From: Armillaria gallica
Taxonomy: Eukaryota > Basidiomycota > Agaricomycetes > Agaricales > Physalacriaceae
Direction of reading: 5' to 3'
Length of the DNA: 64,000 nt
Assembly (NCBI GenBank): GCA_037576215.1
Contig: JBANDB010000011.1
Span: forward strand, 2,790,001 to 2,854,000
The notes beneath the pieces were generated by a model. It made no database searches and was not told the origin of the DNA. It saw nothing but the letters and a program-made list of their open reading frames with translations. Both the position numbers and the translations under genes were made by a program. Shown one piece after another: positions 22,611 to 34,002 of the stretch. The stretch's first letter is position 1; each line of letters starts with the position of its first letter.

Positions 22611-23094
22611 GGCCCTGTTCGGGTGACACGGCTTAACACAGCCCTAGAGCCAAAATTTAAACCGACCGCTTAAGTCTGCTTAACTCAGATTATTCAGCAT
22701 GTCACTCCATTGTCACCTACGTCCTGACACCGATGCTGCGCTCAGTCTGCCCGCCTTCCCGCTCACTACACACAATGACTACAACGATGCCAACAAGATA
22801 CCAGAAAGACTAGGAAATAAAGTACTCATGTGAATGAATTTGAAGATCTAGACAAATCAACACAAATTTGGAAGAACACTGTTGCCATTGTGCCGGTCAG
22901 TGAGCGGCACGAGCGGGGCAGCGCTGGGACACCTTTCGATGACGTCGGTGGCAGCATTGACGATCGCTTGACATCATTCGGACATCGTCCGAATTCATCC
23001 GAGTTATTCCGATATTGTGACGTTTGTGACCGAGTCTCTTAGTCCTCTGGGGCCAGGTTAAACTTGGGTTAAGCCGTGTCACCCGAACAGGGCC
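22611..23094. mobile_element. PIF/Harbinger-type MITE, 484 bp
   Basis: The ends are perfect inverted repeats of 27 bp beginning GGCCCTGTTCGGGTGACACG. They are flanked by the 3-bp duplication TTA (22608-22610 and 23095-23097). The interior has no coding capacity. A GGCCCTGTT-type end with TTA/TAA target choice is typical of PIF/Harbinger (Tourist-like) elements. The element class is inferred; the repeats and duplication are seen directly. Confidence 0.85.
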
Positions 23095-23363
23095 TTAGTA
23101 TCTGAAATAGACGTCCTACTTGGCTTCATACCCTTTGATCCAACTACACTTGAACAAAGTGACGTCAGGGGCTGTTCTTAAGTGTCTGTTCGTCAAAATC
23201 TGTTCAACTGTTGATCATTTCATCATGATAGTTTGTACACTACGGACCCGCAGGCTATAGTAAGTACAGTATAGTACAGGGCGATAGTACAGCTATGTAT
23301 CTTGTCCGGAAAGTCTCAATTGATATCCCGCCTTCGACACAAAATTCCAACATGATATATCCA

Positions 23364-23777
23364 TTACAAGCCGCAAGCCGACGCAGCGACTTGGGTAGCC
23401 GTAGCCTGCACCGTTCCAAATTCAACTGCGTGTCCGTTCGTCAACGCATCCAATGTGGCCTGGGAGGTGTAGAATCCCGACGCCGCATGGTCGATTGCTG
23501 TCACCGTAACCGTCCGATTGTTGTATGTCAACTGCCAGCAGCTCCCACAGTTCGGGCTGTTCCATCCAGGGATGGAGTCAGATGATGAGATGTTCGGGAA
23601 GGTGGGGAGGGAGCTGTAAGTGGTAAATCCCTTGGTCAGGAGACCATTGACACCGTTGGAGCAAGCGACGTTGGCAAGGGAGTTGGTACCAATGCCATAG
23701 CCACTGTCGTAGCCAACGGTCGTCGCGAGGGCATAAGACGGGATGAAGGCGAGAGCGAGGGTAGAGAAGAACTTCAT
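23364..23777 (-). CDS. Cerato-platanin family protein (copy 1)
   Basis: A single exon of 137 codons. A signal peptide of about 18 residues (MKFFSTLALAFIPSYALA) precedes a small secreted domain. It has YDSGYGIGTNSLANVAC, LPTFPNISSSDSIPGWNSP, CGSCWQLTYNNR, IDHAASGFYTSQATLD and a C-terminal SACGL. Four cysteines are present as in the family. Cerato-platanins bind chitin-type polymers in fungal walls and at surfaces, and some are recognised by plants. The ATG chosen directly precedes the signal peptide; the open frame continues upstream without meaning. A paralogue lies 1.27 kb upstream in the same orientation. Confidence 0.93.
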   Translation of the reverse strand: MKFFSTLALAFIPSYALATTVGYDSGYGIGTNSLANVACSNGVNGLLTKGFTTYSSLPTFPNISSSDSIPGWNSPNCGSCWQLTYNNRTVTVTAIDHAASGFYTSQATLDALTNGHAVEFGTVQATATQVAASACGL

Positions 23778-23876
23778 TATTGTAGTATTTCGGTGGTTTA
23801 TTAGAGGTTTGAAAGGCTCTTTGGCTGCGCTGGTTGTGCAGGTAGGAGTGAAGAGATTCAAGACATGATATCCAGC

Positions 23877-23900
23877 TTTTATAGCCTTTCGCAAGCGAAA
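23877..23900 (-). promoter_or_regulatory. Cerato-platanin 1 TATA box and dyad
   Basis: On the minus strand TATAAAA (23883-23877) lies about 100 bp before the ATG. Just upstream is a dyad, TTTCGC-TT-GCGAAA (23900-23887). The same arrangement at the same distance precedes the paralogue. Confidence 0.6.
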
Positions 23901-25043
23901 TCCAGGAACCCATGAAGCTAAAGTTATTCGCACCCCGGAAGAAGATGTCCGTGTAGTCCATATGAATTTGATAGCTAAAGAATTCAAGGATGGTCTCGTG
24001 GTCTCCGATCCAATACTGTCTTCAAAGCTAGAACGGACGGTTGGCGAAACCCGAGTCCAAGGCCAGGTCCAAGTGATTGAAAACTCAGATCGCAATCGAC
24101 CATTGCTCCAGAGTGAACAGAAGCGTAGATGGAAAGGAAATGGAGATGTAGCATTTGAGCATTCCAAGAGCATTCAGTCCGCCTGCTCGTAATTACTGCG
24201 CACTGCAATATCGCTGCAATGTAATCGGTGATCACGTCCGAAGAAAGATCGGCAAGTTTGTCAAAGGAACGTCAGAGGAACATCACGTTCTCGCTAAAAA
24301 AGCGCCACCGTCATTTTGTCAAAGGTGCCCAGGATTCATTTTGTGCTCCTAAGGGGCATTCAAGGCCATTAAGTTGTAATTCAGACCAAAATAACAAAAG
24401 AACTAGAAGGTACCAGAAGCGACTGAGTAAATTGGTATTTGTCAACTCCATGGCAGTCGCATAGTTGGCCCACCAACGTGTGATATCCGCAATAAGGACT
24501 GTCCATGGGGTAGTGAGACCTCAAGTCTCCTGGTGCCATGCAGAGAGACGGAAGAATGTTCAAGAGCCCGTGGGTAGCGGTGGGGTACAGAGGCTTGATG
24601 ATCAATTTGCCGGAGACTATAGCAGACTCGAGCCGTCATTTCCCCGAGCCTTGGAAGCACAAGATGGAAATGAGCTGTTGCTATTTGTTCGTTTCGCAAG
24701 ACTTACCATCATGTAAAGTATCCAAAAGACGAGCGAGTGCATTTGCACGTCGTGGTTTCTAGTCAACGATTCCATAGGTAACCGAAATAGCCGAATGTGC
24801 ACAGCCTCAGCGCCTCTCCCGCACTTTTTTCAAAATGTGATCAACGTCGATCCTTCACTGCAGATCTGCTTTCACAAGAGATTTATAATTGTTACTTGAC
24901 TGTACTACGAGAAGTACTGGTAGATGCAATAAAGAGTAATTGTCCAACTATGTTTGTGTCCAGCGTTATGTACCAAACTCCAATAAACCGATGCCAGTGA
25001 TCCTCATCTGCATCCATCAACACGAAATATCGTGATATATCCA
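23901..25043. other. Spacer between the cerato-platanin genes
   Basis: The first ~60 bp are conserved with the paralogue's upstream region. The rest (to the copy 2 stop at 25044) has no recognised gene. A minus-strand patch near 24550-24590 (LLNILPS) is similar to one near 26120-26155, so the duplicated unit may extend that far. Confidence 0.4.
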
Positions 25044-25457
25044 CTACAAGCCGCAAGCCGACGCGGCGACTTGGGTAGCTGTAGCCTGCACCGTTCCGAA
25101 CTCGACCGCATGTCCGTTCGTCAAATCATCCAATGCGGCCTGCGAAGTGTAGAATCCCGATAGCGCATGATCAACTGCTAGCACCGTAATCGTGCGACCA
25201 TTGTAAGTCAACCGCCAACAGGTCCCACAGTTCGGGCTGTTCCATCCAGCGATGGAGTCAGATGATGCGATGTATGGGAAAGTGGGGAGGGAGCCGTATG
25301 TGGTAAATCCTTTGGTCAAGAGACCATTGGCACCGTCAGAGCAAGCAACGTTGGCGAGAGAGTTGCTGCTAACACCGTAGCCGTTATCATAGCCAACGGT
25401 TACGGCAAGGGCGCAAGAAGGGATGAGGGCGAGGGCGAGAGTAGAGAAGAACTTCAT
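25044..25457 (-). CDS. Cerato-platanin family protein (copy 2)
   Basis: A single exon of 137 codons, the same length as its paralogue. The signal peptide is MKFFSTLALALIPSCALA. The mature part keeps YDNGYGVSSNSLANVAC, GSLPTFPYIASSDSIAGWN, CGTCWRLTYNGRTITV and SACGL, with the four family cysteines; an extra cysteine lies in the signal peptide. It is a secreted wall or surface protein by family. Tandem duplication is supported by identical length, orientation and conserved upstream sequence. Substitutions are spread along the mature protein, suggesting both copies have been kept. Confidence 0.93.
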   Translation of the reverse strand: MKFFSTLALALIPSCALAVTVGYDNGYGVSSNSLANVACSDGANGLLTKGFTTYGSLPTFPYIASSDSIAGWNSPNCGTCWRLTYNGRTITVLAVDHALSGFYTSQAALDDLTNGHAVEFGTVQATATQVAASACGL

Positions 25458-25556
25458 TATTGTAGTATATCGGTGGTTTATCAACGATTTGAAAGGCTCT
25501 TTGACTGCGTTATCTGGACAGGTAGGAGTGAGGAAACTCAGGATAAATTCTCCAGC

Positions 25557-25580
25557 TTTTATAGCCTTTCGCAAGCGAAA
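25557..25580 (-). promoter_or_regulatory. Cerato-platanin 2 TATA box and dyad
   Basis: TATAAAA (25563-25557, minus strand) about 100 bp before the ATG, with the TTTCGC-TT-GCGAAA dyad (25580-25567) directly upstream, as in copy 1. Confidence 0.6.
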
Positions 25581-26403
25581 TCCTGGGGCCCATGAAGCTA
25601 AAGTTATTCGCACCACGGAAGAAGATGTCCGTTTCGTTCATGTGAAGGCGTCTGGGCATAAATCACTTCAAACACGGTCCCGTGTCTCGACCAGTGGGCA
25701 AGAATTAGAACGTAGGTCTGAAAACTCCGAGTTTTGAGAATATTCACTGCTGACCTCCGACAAAGACGCACTCAATGAAACCCTCATATCTCGATCTACC
25801 ATCATTTAAGTGTTTTGCACAACTGCGGCTGATGAGGCAGACACGTAGATGAAGACGGAGACACACACTCATAATGTGAATATCACTTCCAGTGCGCTGG
25901 AATATAATCACGGCCCGAGGCAAATCCGGCAAATTTTACCTGGCCCGGAAGAACCTCGCGTTCTCAATAACCAAGCGCCACTATCACATTGTCGACGGTA
26001 CCGGGGAACCATCGTACTCTGTCGACGGGCAGTCAAGACCGAAATAATGAAAGACTTGAGGTGAATTGTCACCTGTTCGGTTCTTGAACCGATGATGACG
26101 ATTGTGCTAATTATCCGATGGAGTCGTACAGACGGCAGAATATTCAAGAGCACCAGCATCTACCAGCATTGGGAATTGCGGCGGAGCTTAGAGGGCACAG
26201 TCTACTGATAGTGACGGGCACCCCGACCCTTGATGCCTTCTGTCTTGTCTGACAAGCACAACGCGGAAGTCAGCGACGCTTTGTTTGTTATCCCTCAGCT
26301 TCAAGCCTATCCGAATGAGTGTGCTCTATTAGAGCTCTAATTAAGTGGTATAACATGAGTATCAAACAAATATTCCCCTGAGATGGCACGAAGTATAAAA
26401 GTC
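25581..26403. other. Intergenic, cerato-platanin 2 to ERG6
   Basis: The first ~60 bp belong to the conserved upstream block shared with copy 1. No gene is recognised in the rest, which also includes the 3' flank of ERG6. Confidence 0.4.
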
Positions 26404-27656
26404 CTAATTGGGTTTTTTGCAGATTGCGAGGTACATCGGTGTGAAAAGCTATCGGATAAAACTTAGTGTCGGCTATAAACTTGAAGACTGAACAATACCT
26501 TCGTCTGTCCACCTTTGACCAAGGAGTCACCAGCCACCTTAAGCTCTTCACACACTTCCCACGTACCCTTAGGAATGATACGGAGGAATTCCAACAAGCG
26601 CAGACCATTATGGCTGACGAACTTGCCACTTGAGCTCGTTCTCCACACAAGTATCAAATCCCAAAATGTTTGTGCTTTCCGGAAATCACCTTCCAAAGGG
26701 TAATACCACGTAACGGGGTCAGGACGCTCAGCGAGGTCCTCTTCGTGGAGGATCTCAAATCCAACGGTTTTCATAGCTTGGCGTGCAAGACGAAGCGGCC
26801 GCATCTCAGGAATACCATTACCAATTTCGATACCATGAGCCAGCTCCTTGTGGGAGGGTATCGAAGGGTCCCATGCGTCAGTCATACACCATTCGTAAAC
26901 ACCGAACTATGACAGTAAATCTTAGTCGTGAAAAAAGTAGCACGTCAGGAAGAGAACATACAATTCCTCCAGGCTTTAAAACTTTCATTATCTCGCCATA
27001 CACACCCTCCCATGTAGGAGCGTGTACTGTAGCCTCAATAGCATAGACTGATAACCGTGGTCAGATAGCTGTACAACGCGACAAGACCAAAACAGAAATT
27101 ACCAGCATCAAACGAGTTCTCCCCGAATTGTTCCGCTAGCTTCATGAAATCTCCTTTGACGAAGGAAACCTGCTCCTCCAGGCCGGCGTTTTTGGTGTGC
27201 TTGCGCGCTTTGGAGATTTGGTAGTCATTGTTGTTGAGGCCGACGATAGTAACATCGGCGAAACGGGCAATTTCGCGAGCGGGTCCACCGACACCACATC
27301 CGACGTCAAGGACGCGCATGCCAGGCCTTAGCCTCATTTGGGCAGCGAGGTAGTGCTCATGACGCGCAAGTGATGCTGCGAAACCTTCACCCTTGTAAAA
27401 TCTTGAGAAGTGGAACGACTGGGACCACGCGTACTCATAAATTTGAGTGACGGCATCGTAGTACCCTATTGCTTATTAGAATGGATGGGACGCTCAGGGA
27501 GTCAATATGCACACCGTTTACAACGTCTGTATATCCTTCAACCCTGTTGTCCGTGTGCACTTCCTTCTCCTGGGCCAAGTCCTTTGACCAGAATTTGGTA
27601 TAGTTCTCGATACGAGCACCAATGCGACCTTCTGCGTCAGGAGCGGGAGCAGCCAT
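26404..27656 (-). CDS. ERG6: Sterol 24-C-methyltransferase
   Basis: Five exons (27656-27515, 27465-27103, 27047-26962, 26906-26499, 26448-26404) give 347 residues, a normal length. The enzyme transfers a methyl group from S-adenosylmethionine to C-24 of the sterol side chain in ergosterol synthesis, at the ER or lipid droplets. Visible features are [20 protein letters not shown], the SAM-binding motif [16 protein letters not shown] (residues about 99-113), [17 protein letters not shown], and [16 protein letters not shown]. The C-terminal sterol methyltransferase part ends [14 protein letters not shown]. All introns are 49-55 nt GT-AG. No defect is seen. Confidence 0.95.
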
Positions 27657-28208
27657 ATTTGTTGAAAATGCAGAGAAGGGTGACGTTGAAGGGAAAGAGA
27701 GTGGGACGAGATAAGAAGTTCAGGAGCAGAAAAAGAAGTTTATATTTATATCGCCAAATGGTCTGATCATTGAATTTTTTTTGGTGTCAAAAACGATCCA
27801 CTTCCGGATCGGATTCTCACGCGATATAACATTGTATCTTGCACATGGACTCGTGATTCTCCATTGGAAGGGCCAGGATTTCAGAGAGTTTCTCGGAATA
27901 CAACATGCCGGGTCGCAATCGCTTTACTCCGAGTCGTATGACATTCCTTGCAAAAAAAATTACTTAGTATGCGACGTACGTAAGTAAAAGTCGAACGTTA
28001 CATAATATTCACAAGTAAAGTCACTTAAGCCTTTGCGAGATCTCCTCCGTGGTAGCCATATCATAAGTAAAGGTAATACATGGGCAGAGTAACTCCTGTC
28101 GGTTTGACTCCTTCAAAACTTCGAGACAGCGATCTTCTAATTCTACAGACACATGTCGACAACTACTTGGTCGTACACTAACCCCAGGAAAATCAAGTTC
28201 CGCGAAGT
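27657..28208. other. ERG6 promoter region
   Basis: Upstream of ERG6 and downstream of the potassium transporter gene, both on the minus strand. It holds an A/T-rich run near 27770-27783. No gene is recognised. Confidence 0.4.
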
Positions 28209-31200
28209 TCAAATCGGTGCATTGATACCGACATGAATGATCCTGGAGAAGAAAGTCTATTGAGTGCACCAGCCATGTGTACAGTGGAGGATTGCTCACT
28301 CATCTGCAGAGGTTAGCCAGTTGGCCGTTTCTGGGAACATAGTGGCTATAATGGCGCTGCATGAGAACGGATTATGAGCGATGTCCTGTGATTCCGTACC
28401 TAAACGACGGTAGATCTCCTCAATCAGATATCTTCTCAGAAAATTGACGATGACGGAGAATTTCCTGACGTTAACATGTCTACTGACAACATGGTAATGT
28501 GGCACTCTGTTGTCCACGGATGAGCAGCATGAACAGTAACATGAGATAAAAATTACGAACATGTGCGTAGTATTTCCCGCCACCTCTTTGATGCGGTTAA
28601 TTATACGACCGCAGTTATGAGGATCTGCATGGGCCTCCAGAGCACATATCCTTTCAAGCAAATCATCAACCTATACGTAGCCGTCAATTTACAGCTCCCT
28701 GGGTCAAATTCTGGAAGTTCACCTTCACGTCGAAGTTGTCCCTATACCCAATATAATATGTAGCACCGTAGAAGCCTGCAAGAGAGTTAGTATGGTGAAT
28801 CATGTAGTTGCTTCATACTTGCCTTGGATTGAACGAACCCGGGATACTACATATCTCTCCTCTGCAGGAACTCTGGGAACTGGTAATACGGAAACGGAAA
28901 GAAAGATCTTCATCCTATAAGTTTACTTCATATGAAAGGAACTGAAGAGGCATACGAGGACTTCAGGAAGGCCAGGCCATTGTCTTACGAGCCCTGTGTT
29001 TTAAAGAGATGAGCCCGGGACGGTAGCAGTCAGGACCACGCTGGCAAGCTTACCGATGAAACTATGCGGAACCCCCTGTCCCTCCGCAATCTTGTGAAAC
29101 ACTGCACATGTCGGTATGCGAACAAGCTCTCGTTGTCTCAGCAGAGCTTTAGGATGTTCGTCACCATCTACAGCGCTGCTGGTGGTCTTCGACGGGTGCG
29201 GAACATAGTAGTACCTTGATATGCTGTAGGTGTCGTCGTCGTCATCGTCCACCTCGTCTTCTACGGCGTCATTCTCGGCGTCGCCGTCCAAATGAAAGGT
29301 AACCTGCAGTTTCTCGTCTTTGTGTATAAAATCTCTCAGGTTCTGTCGATTCTGCCCGTCAAATGCGTCCTCGAGTCCCTTCGATAAGCAGTTAGTATAT
29401 GCCAAATCTTTGCAGCAGTGGATATGAACCTTGCCCCAAGTCCATAACCACATCAGTATGGATCTGAGAGAAGATGTCGAGTAAGAATTGTGCGATCCTG
29501 CATGAAACACAGACAAACTCACATGCAAACTCCTATTGTCAACGGCACCCAAGCCCCATGAGGAATTTTCTTGAGCGAAGCGCCCCAAAACAGCCCATCG
29601 AAGAAGCCAAAAACGACAAAATACAGCAGGGAAATGATGATTGGTAGTTTCTTCACGTAGTGAATTTGGAACGAGAGTAAGATGGTGGTGGAAAGCATGA
29701 CAGTTGCTACAGCAAAGCCGTACGCATTTGTCAATTTCCCCAGGTCGGAGAACGTGGCCACCAGTATGATAGTTCCGATCATGAGGGTCCAATTGATGGC
29801 CGGGATGTAGACTCGCCCTTGTATAGTTTCAGATGTATAGACCAGACGGAGGGGTGGGAAGCTCTTCATGCTGATAACCTGTTGTAAGAGACTGAACGTG
29901 GCAGTTATCATTGCTTGGGATGCTATTATCTATATGCCAGCCTAGGTGAGAAGTACATTCAAAGACAGATGCAATATGAGCATACCGTGGCCAGAATTGC
30001 AAAGATAAACACGATCCTGCAGGGTTGTATGAATCGGCAAATGAAAGTTCGCTGACGGGTTGAGAACTGACCAGAAAAGAGGGCCATTCAGCCCACCAGG
30101 GATGCTTCGGTAGAACACATTTTGTATGACCTGCTCGCCATTGGTGATAAGCGCTGCCCCCTGACCAAGATAAGCCAAGAGAAGAGATGGATACACGAAG
30201 CAACCAAACGAAATCTGAGAGTTCTGTCAGGACACACTCAACAATGAGTGACAGAGCCGGACCTGGATAGATAGTGCATTGAACTGCCCGACACTGAGGC
30301 TCGTGAGCAAGCTTGAATCATCAGTAGCAACATCTTTCTCTTACTTTGCGAAGATAGCCTCACAACCTGTGATGGCTAGAAGCACACCGGCAAGAATGTC
30401 GTAGTCTCTCGTGCGTACAAATACTGAGACCGTGGTCAGGTGAACTGCGCGAAACGAGTTGAGGGACACTTACAGAGGACACCTCGGGAAGGATCGAACG
30501 CCCTAAAAATACCCGGGTATAGAGTGATGTTATATATCCCGGTTCCCGCCAATAGTAAAAACCAGACGAATGATACTGATAATTGAAATAGATATTAATA
30601 TCCGCGCAAAGCAACCGACGAATTGAACTCACTGGGGCCGAATGTCACAGCTAATCTTGCTGTACCAAATTGCTGTACGAAAAAGATTACGAGCAGGAAG
30701 GCCTATAACTGAATGAGGAACACAATAAATGATGCGAGAGAGGAATGAGATTCACTATCGCGATGGGGACGATGTTGTGGGTGACAGAAGGTTTGGCTAC
30801 CGCGATACCTCCAACGGCACTAGTGACTGATACCGCAGGCGTGAACATGCCATCTGCCATAGTCAATCTATCAAAAGATTAAGCGTAACAACAACAGGGC
30901 CATATGAGAGACGTACGCCGTTCCAAACAGACACTTTCAGGGGGTGAATAAAGTCAACTAGGAGCACGATGAGCACGCACCCAAAGAAGTAGAGGCCATC
31001 GTAGTTTCTCCTTCAATGTTGGATTCACAAGACTCGGTGACATGCGCTTAAGTTCTTGCCCATAATCTCCGGTAAGCGTGCGGTCGGCTTCGTAGTCTTT
31101 CTCCTTGGGAGGATAGAGACCTTGGTAGAGAGCAAAAGAACCTCCCTCGCCTATCGTTACAAGTTAGCATAGGGAAGTGACGATCCGGCCATTCGCTACG

Positions 31201-31600
31201 GACCTTCTTGTGTAGCGAATTTAAGTGAAGTGAAGACATATTTGAGCAATGGGAGAATGGTTATCGACCATATGATAGCACTGACTCCACCGATGATGTC
31301 CTCTTTCGATGGTACCTCGCCGGTCGAAGGCCAGATGCCATTAAGAACATACAAGGGTGAGGTTCCTACAGCGAATTGTGAGCATGGATACCGGTACACG
31401 GCACGGAAGAAGTGGCAGCTTAACCTATATCTGAATAGATAATTCCTGGATCAAACGTTTCAGCCTGCGAACAACCTCCGAGCTGTATATAGACGCTCAC
31501 CCAACGTCTGGAAGCTCAGCTGGAGGAGAGCGAATCCTTTCAACTCTATAGCCGTTCGCTTTGAACGCAGCCCCGTTTCAAGCGCTGAGGGGGTGGTCAT
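28209..31600 (-). CDS. HAK1: HAK/KUP-type potassium transporter
   Basis: A many-exon gene. The start MTTPSALETGLRSKRTAIEL leads into LQLSFQTLG, then GIIYSDIG spliced to TSPLYVLNGIWPSTGE, the KUP signature. SAIIWSITILPLLKYV, GEGGSFALYQGLYPP, LTMADGMFTPAVSVTSAVGG, YPSLLLAYLGQGAALI, QVISMKSFPPLRLVYTSETI and NWTLMIGTIILVATFSDL follow as further membrane and loop segments. The soluble tail has RIPTCAVFHKIAEG, RVPHYHVVSRHVN, EIYRRLATMFPETANWL and ends IIHVGINAPI. It takes up potassium at the plasma membrane. One intron (28822-28776) uses a GC donor. Exon details in 29,200-30,900 were not all resolved. A TATA-like ACTATAAAG lies about 45 bp before the ATG. Confidence 0.9.
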
Positions 31601-32736
31601 TGCTCAACCAGATGATGTGGGAAAGACATTCATATTGAAAGACTTTATAGTGCGTAAATGAGCGCCGAGTTTATCTCCAAGTGATGCCGTCACTCCGTTT
31701 AGATCCAGGAATAGCGTATTTCGCGCATGGTCGGGGGATATAGTTGTAGAGCAAATGAGGGATTATGGCCATTGAACGATTTGTGTACGATAAGATTATG
31801 AGACTGTTTGGAACAGGCCCAGCACCTTTGATTTCGCTCTGTTTTCCGATGGCCTTCCGCTATGCTCGCCTCGCTATGCCGTGTTTTCAATACGCACGTT
31901 CCACCTCGCGTACTCTAAACTTTGATGCTAGAGCTGAAGCAGTTTGTCGCGTTGAATAATGACGGCAAAGCCAAGGAGACGAGTACTGATAACTGGTGAG
32001 CAAAGGGAGGGGCTTGCTAATCGAGGGGCTTTCTACCAGCAGGGGACGAGTGAACTATCGCAAAGGTGAGCACTCAGATAGTCACGAGCACGGTTTTTTT
32101 TCAGGCTCGAGCTACCTTGAGGATTTCAATCTCGAAAGAATTTGGAAATGGGAGTTAACCCGTCTTTCAAAGACAAGTTAGCGAAACGGCTCTCAGGAAA
32201 CGTAAAGAGTCGGCAATGAATTTGATTGTCAAGCTTACTTCCACCATGGTAAGGATGCACGAAGACAAAGAAAAATTTTTTCTGGACACTGCGGCGTAGT
32301 ATATTATGTTTGACCGTATGGCGAGACAAGAGGGGAAAACACGACAGGAGTACTACAGACTGGCTCCGAACTCGGAGAATCTGAATCCGACAGCGGGAGA
32401 GACCTTGAAAACGCAACAGCTTCGTGTTTGACAGCATGATAGACAGGACTAGGGAAGACACAGAATCTGCAAATCAAGATGGTGGAACGAAAGCAAAGTG
32501 GGAGACTGGATGACGAACGCGAAATGGAGGTTCAAAGATCCGCGGGACCGGGCCGGTCAACATAAAACTTCCCCTGGCACAAGTCCAATTCTCACGCCAT
32601 CAGCTGTTCATGTCGACGACAGCTTACTGACCGTGCTGAGTGTTACCCTGTGACGACTGTTTCCTGGACATCCAAGGCGTCGAGCACCTCGATTTCTCGC
32701 TTTCTTTGATACCCCGCGCTGGCGTAGCTCAGTACA
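31601..32736. other. Divergent promoter region, HAK1 / MOB2-like A
   Basis: This 1.1-kb stretch separates divergent starts. A TATA-like box (minus strand, about 31643-31649) serves the transporter side. Short frames on both strands lack similarity. No TATA box was noted before the MOB2-like start. Confidence 0.4.
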
Positions 32737-33702
32737 ATGTCGTTCTTCAACTCTATCGGGTGCGTTGATGATTGCAGCATGCTGGAATATAACCTACTGA
32801 CTTGCACCGAAACTCAGTCGTTCCATGACCCGTGCACCGAGAAATGCTAAACGGTCTCCTACTCCGACTTCTGCGACGTTCTCTCCTGTTGAATACAATT
32901 CAAACTCGACACCTCCATCTCCCGTCGTGGCAGCCCCGAAACCTCTTTATCTATGCAGTCCATTTGTAGAAGCGGCACTGGTAAAGGGAAACTTCAAGAC
33001 CATCGTTATGCTGCCAAAATATGTTGATATCATGGAATGGGTCGCAGTCAATAGTGCGTCGCTTTTCTTGTTGACGACGGGTGTGGCTACTGATGACTAC
33101 AACCAGTCTTTGACTTTTATACCAATCTCAATGAATTTTACGGAGTCATCACTGAATGCTGTACACAGCAGACTTGTCCAACGATGTCTGCAGGCTCTGT
33201 GTATGCTTTTGTCGCGTAGGTTTGACTTGGAGCTGAGCACATCGACACAGATTGAACTACACCTGGATCAACCAGGATCGCAAGAGCGTCCATCTTCCAG
33301 CACCAACTTATATCGACTATGTCATGACGTGGGCTCAAAATCTTCTCGACGATGAATCTGTGTTTCCAACCAAGTCGGGTGCGTGGTCTTGCCTGTCACG
33401 GATGCCCTTTTCGTTATTCCGGGTCTGCAGGGCGTGACTTTCCTCAAAGCTTTCCGTCTACCGTAAAACACGTCTATCGTCAACTATTGCGCGTCTTTGC
33501 TCACATATACCATGCGCATTATCACCAAATCCTTCATTTACGATCGGAGCCGCACTTTAACAGCCTGTTCGCGCATTTCCTTGCATTTGGTCGTGAATAC
33601 GAACTACTGGAGATGAAAGATCTGAAGGGCTCGTCTTCGGCGCCTGTAGGAGTAGGCGCCCTATGGGAGCGCTGGAGGGACATGGGTATATTGGATGGTT
33701 AG
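32737..33702 (+). CDS. MOB2: MOB kinase activator, MOB2-like (copy A)
   Basis: Five exons join in frame. A 23-nt first exon (MSFFNSIG) leads to a basic Pro/Ser linker. The MOB/phocein domain follows: KPLYLCSPFVEAALVKGNF, KTIVMLPKYVDIMEWVAVN, FDFYTNLNEFYGVITECC, NYTWINQDRKSVHLPAPTY, HVYRQLLRVFAHIYHAHY and EPHFNSLFAHFLAFGREYEL. The zinc ligands expected from the family are present (cysteines in ECCTQQTC, histidines in AHIYHAH). The LPKYVD-EW wording fits MOB2, which binds and activates NDR/Cbk1-type kinases in polarity and cell separation, better than MOB1. Four short introns interrupt it. A tandem paralogue follows. Confidence 0.88.
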
Positions 33703-34002
33703 GCTCTTTCCGAAGTATATCTGTCCTGTGATCTGGTTATCGCAAGGAACGGATCGATTTATTGCTATCCGATTTTGCAGTCCATTCGCGTATCTTTTGT
33801 AACAGTAATAGCAACGGACGTTCTTTCTTCGTATACTGTTTGTTTGAGTCGTGGGAAAGAAACAAAATAGATCTTCTGTCCTTAGCCACCATCATCTTCC
33901 CCATTCTTACCGTCGGAGCCGTCGTTCATTATTACGCGTCATTCCTCGCCTTGTCGTTGGATCGAGCGCCCAATAACCGCTTATATCCTTTCAGCAAGAA
34001 AT

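Noticed and set aside
23778..24173. Long N-terminal extension of cerato-platanin copy 1
   Set aside because: The open frame upstream includes the TATA box and dyad, and the signal peptide begins at 23777.
24381..24762. Small gene between the cerato-platanins
   Set aside because: Frames on both strands are short and motif-free. Only a weak resemblance to 26120-26155 is seen, noted as a possible extension of the duplication.
28021..28208. Extra gene downstream of the potassium transporter
   Set aside because: The transporter's last exon accounts for 28209 onward. The remaining frame has no similarity and is likely 3' untranslated.
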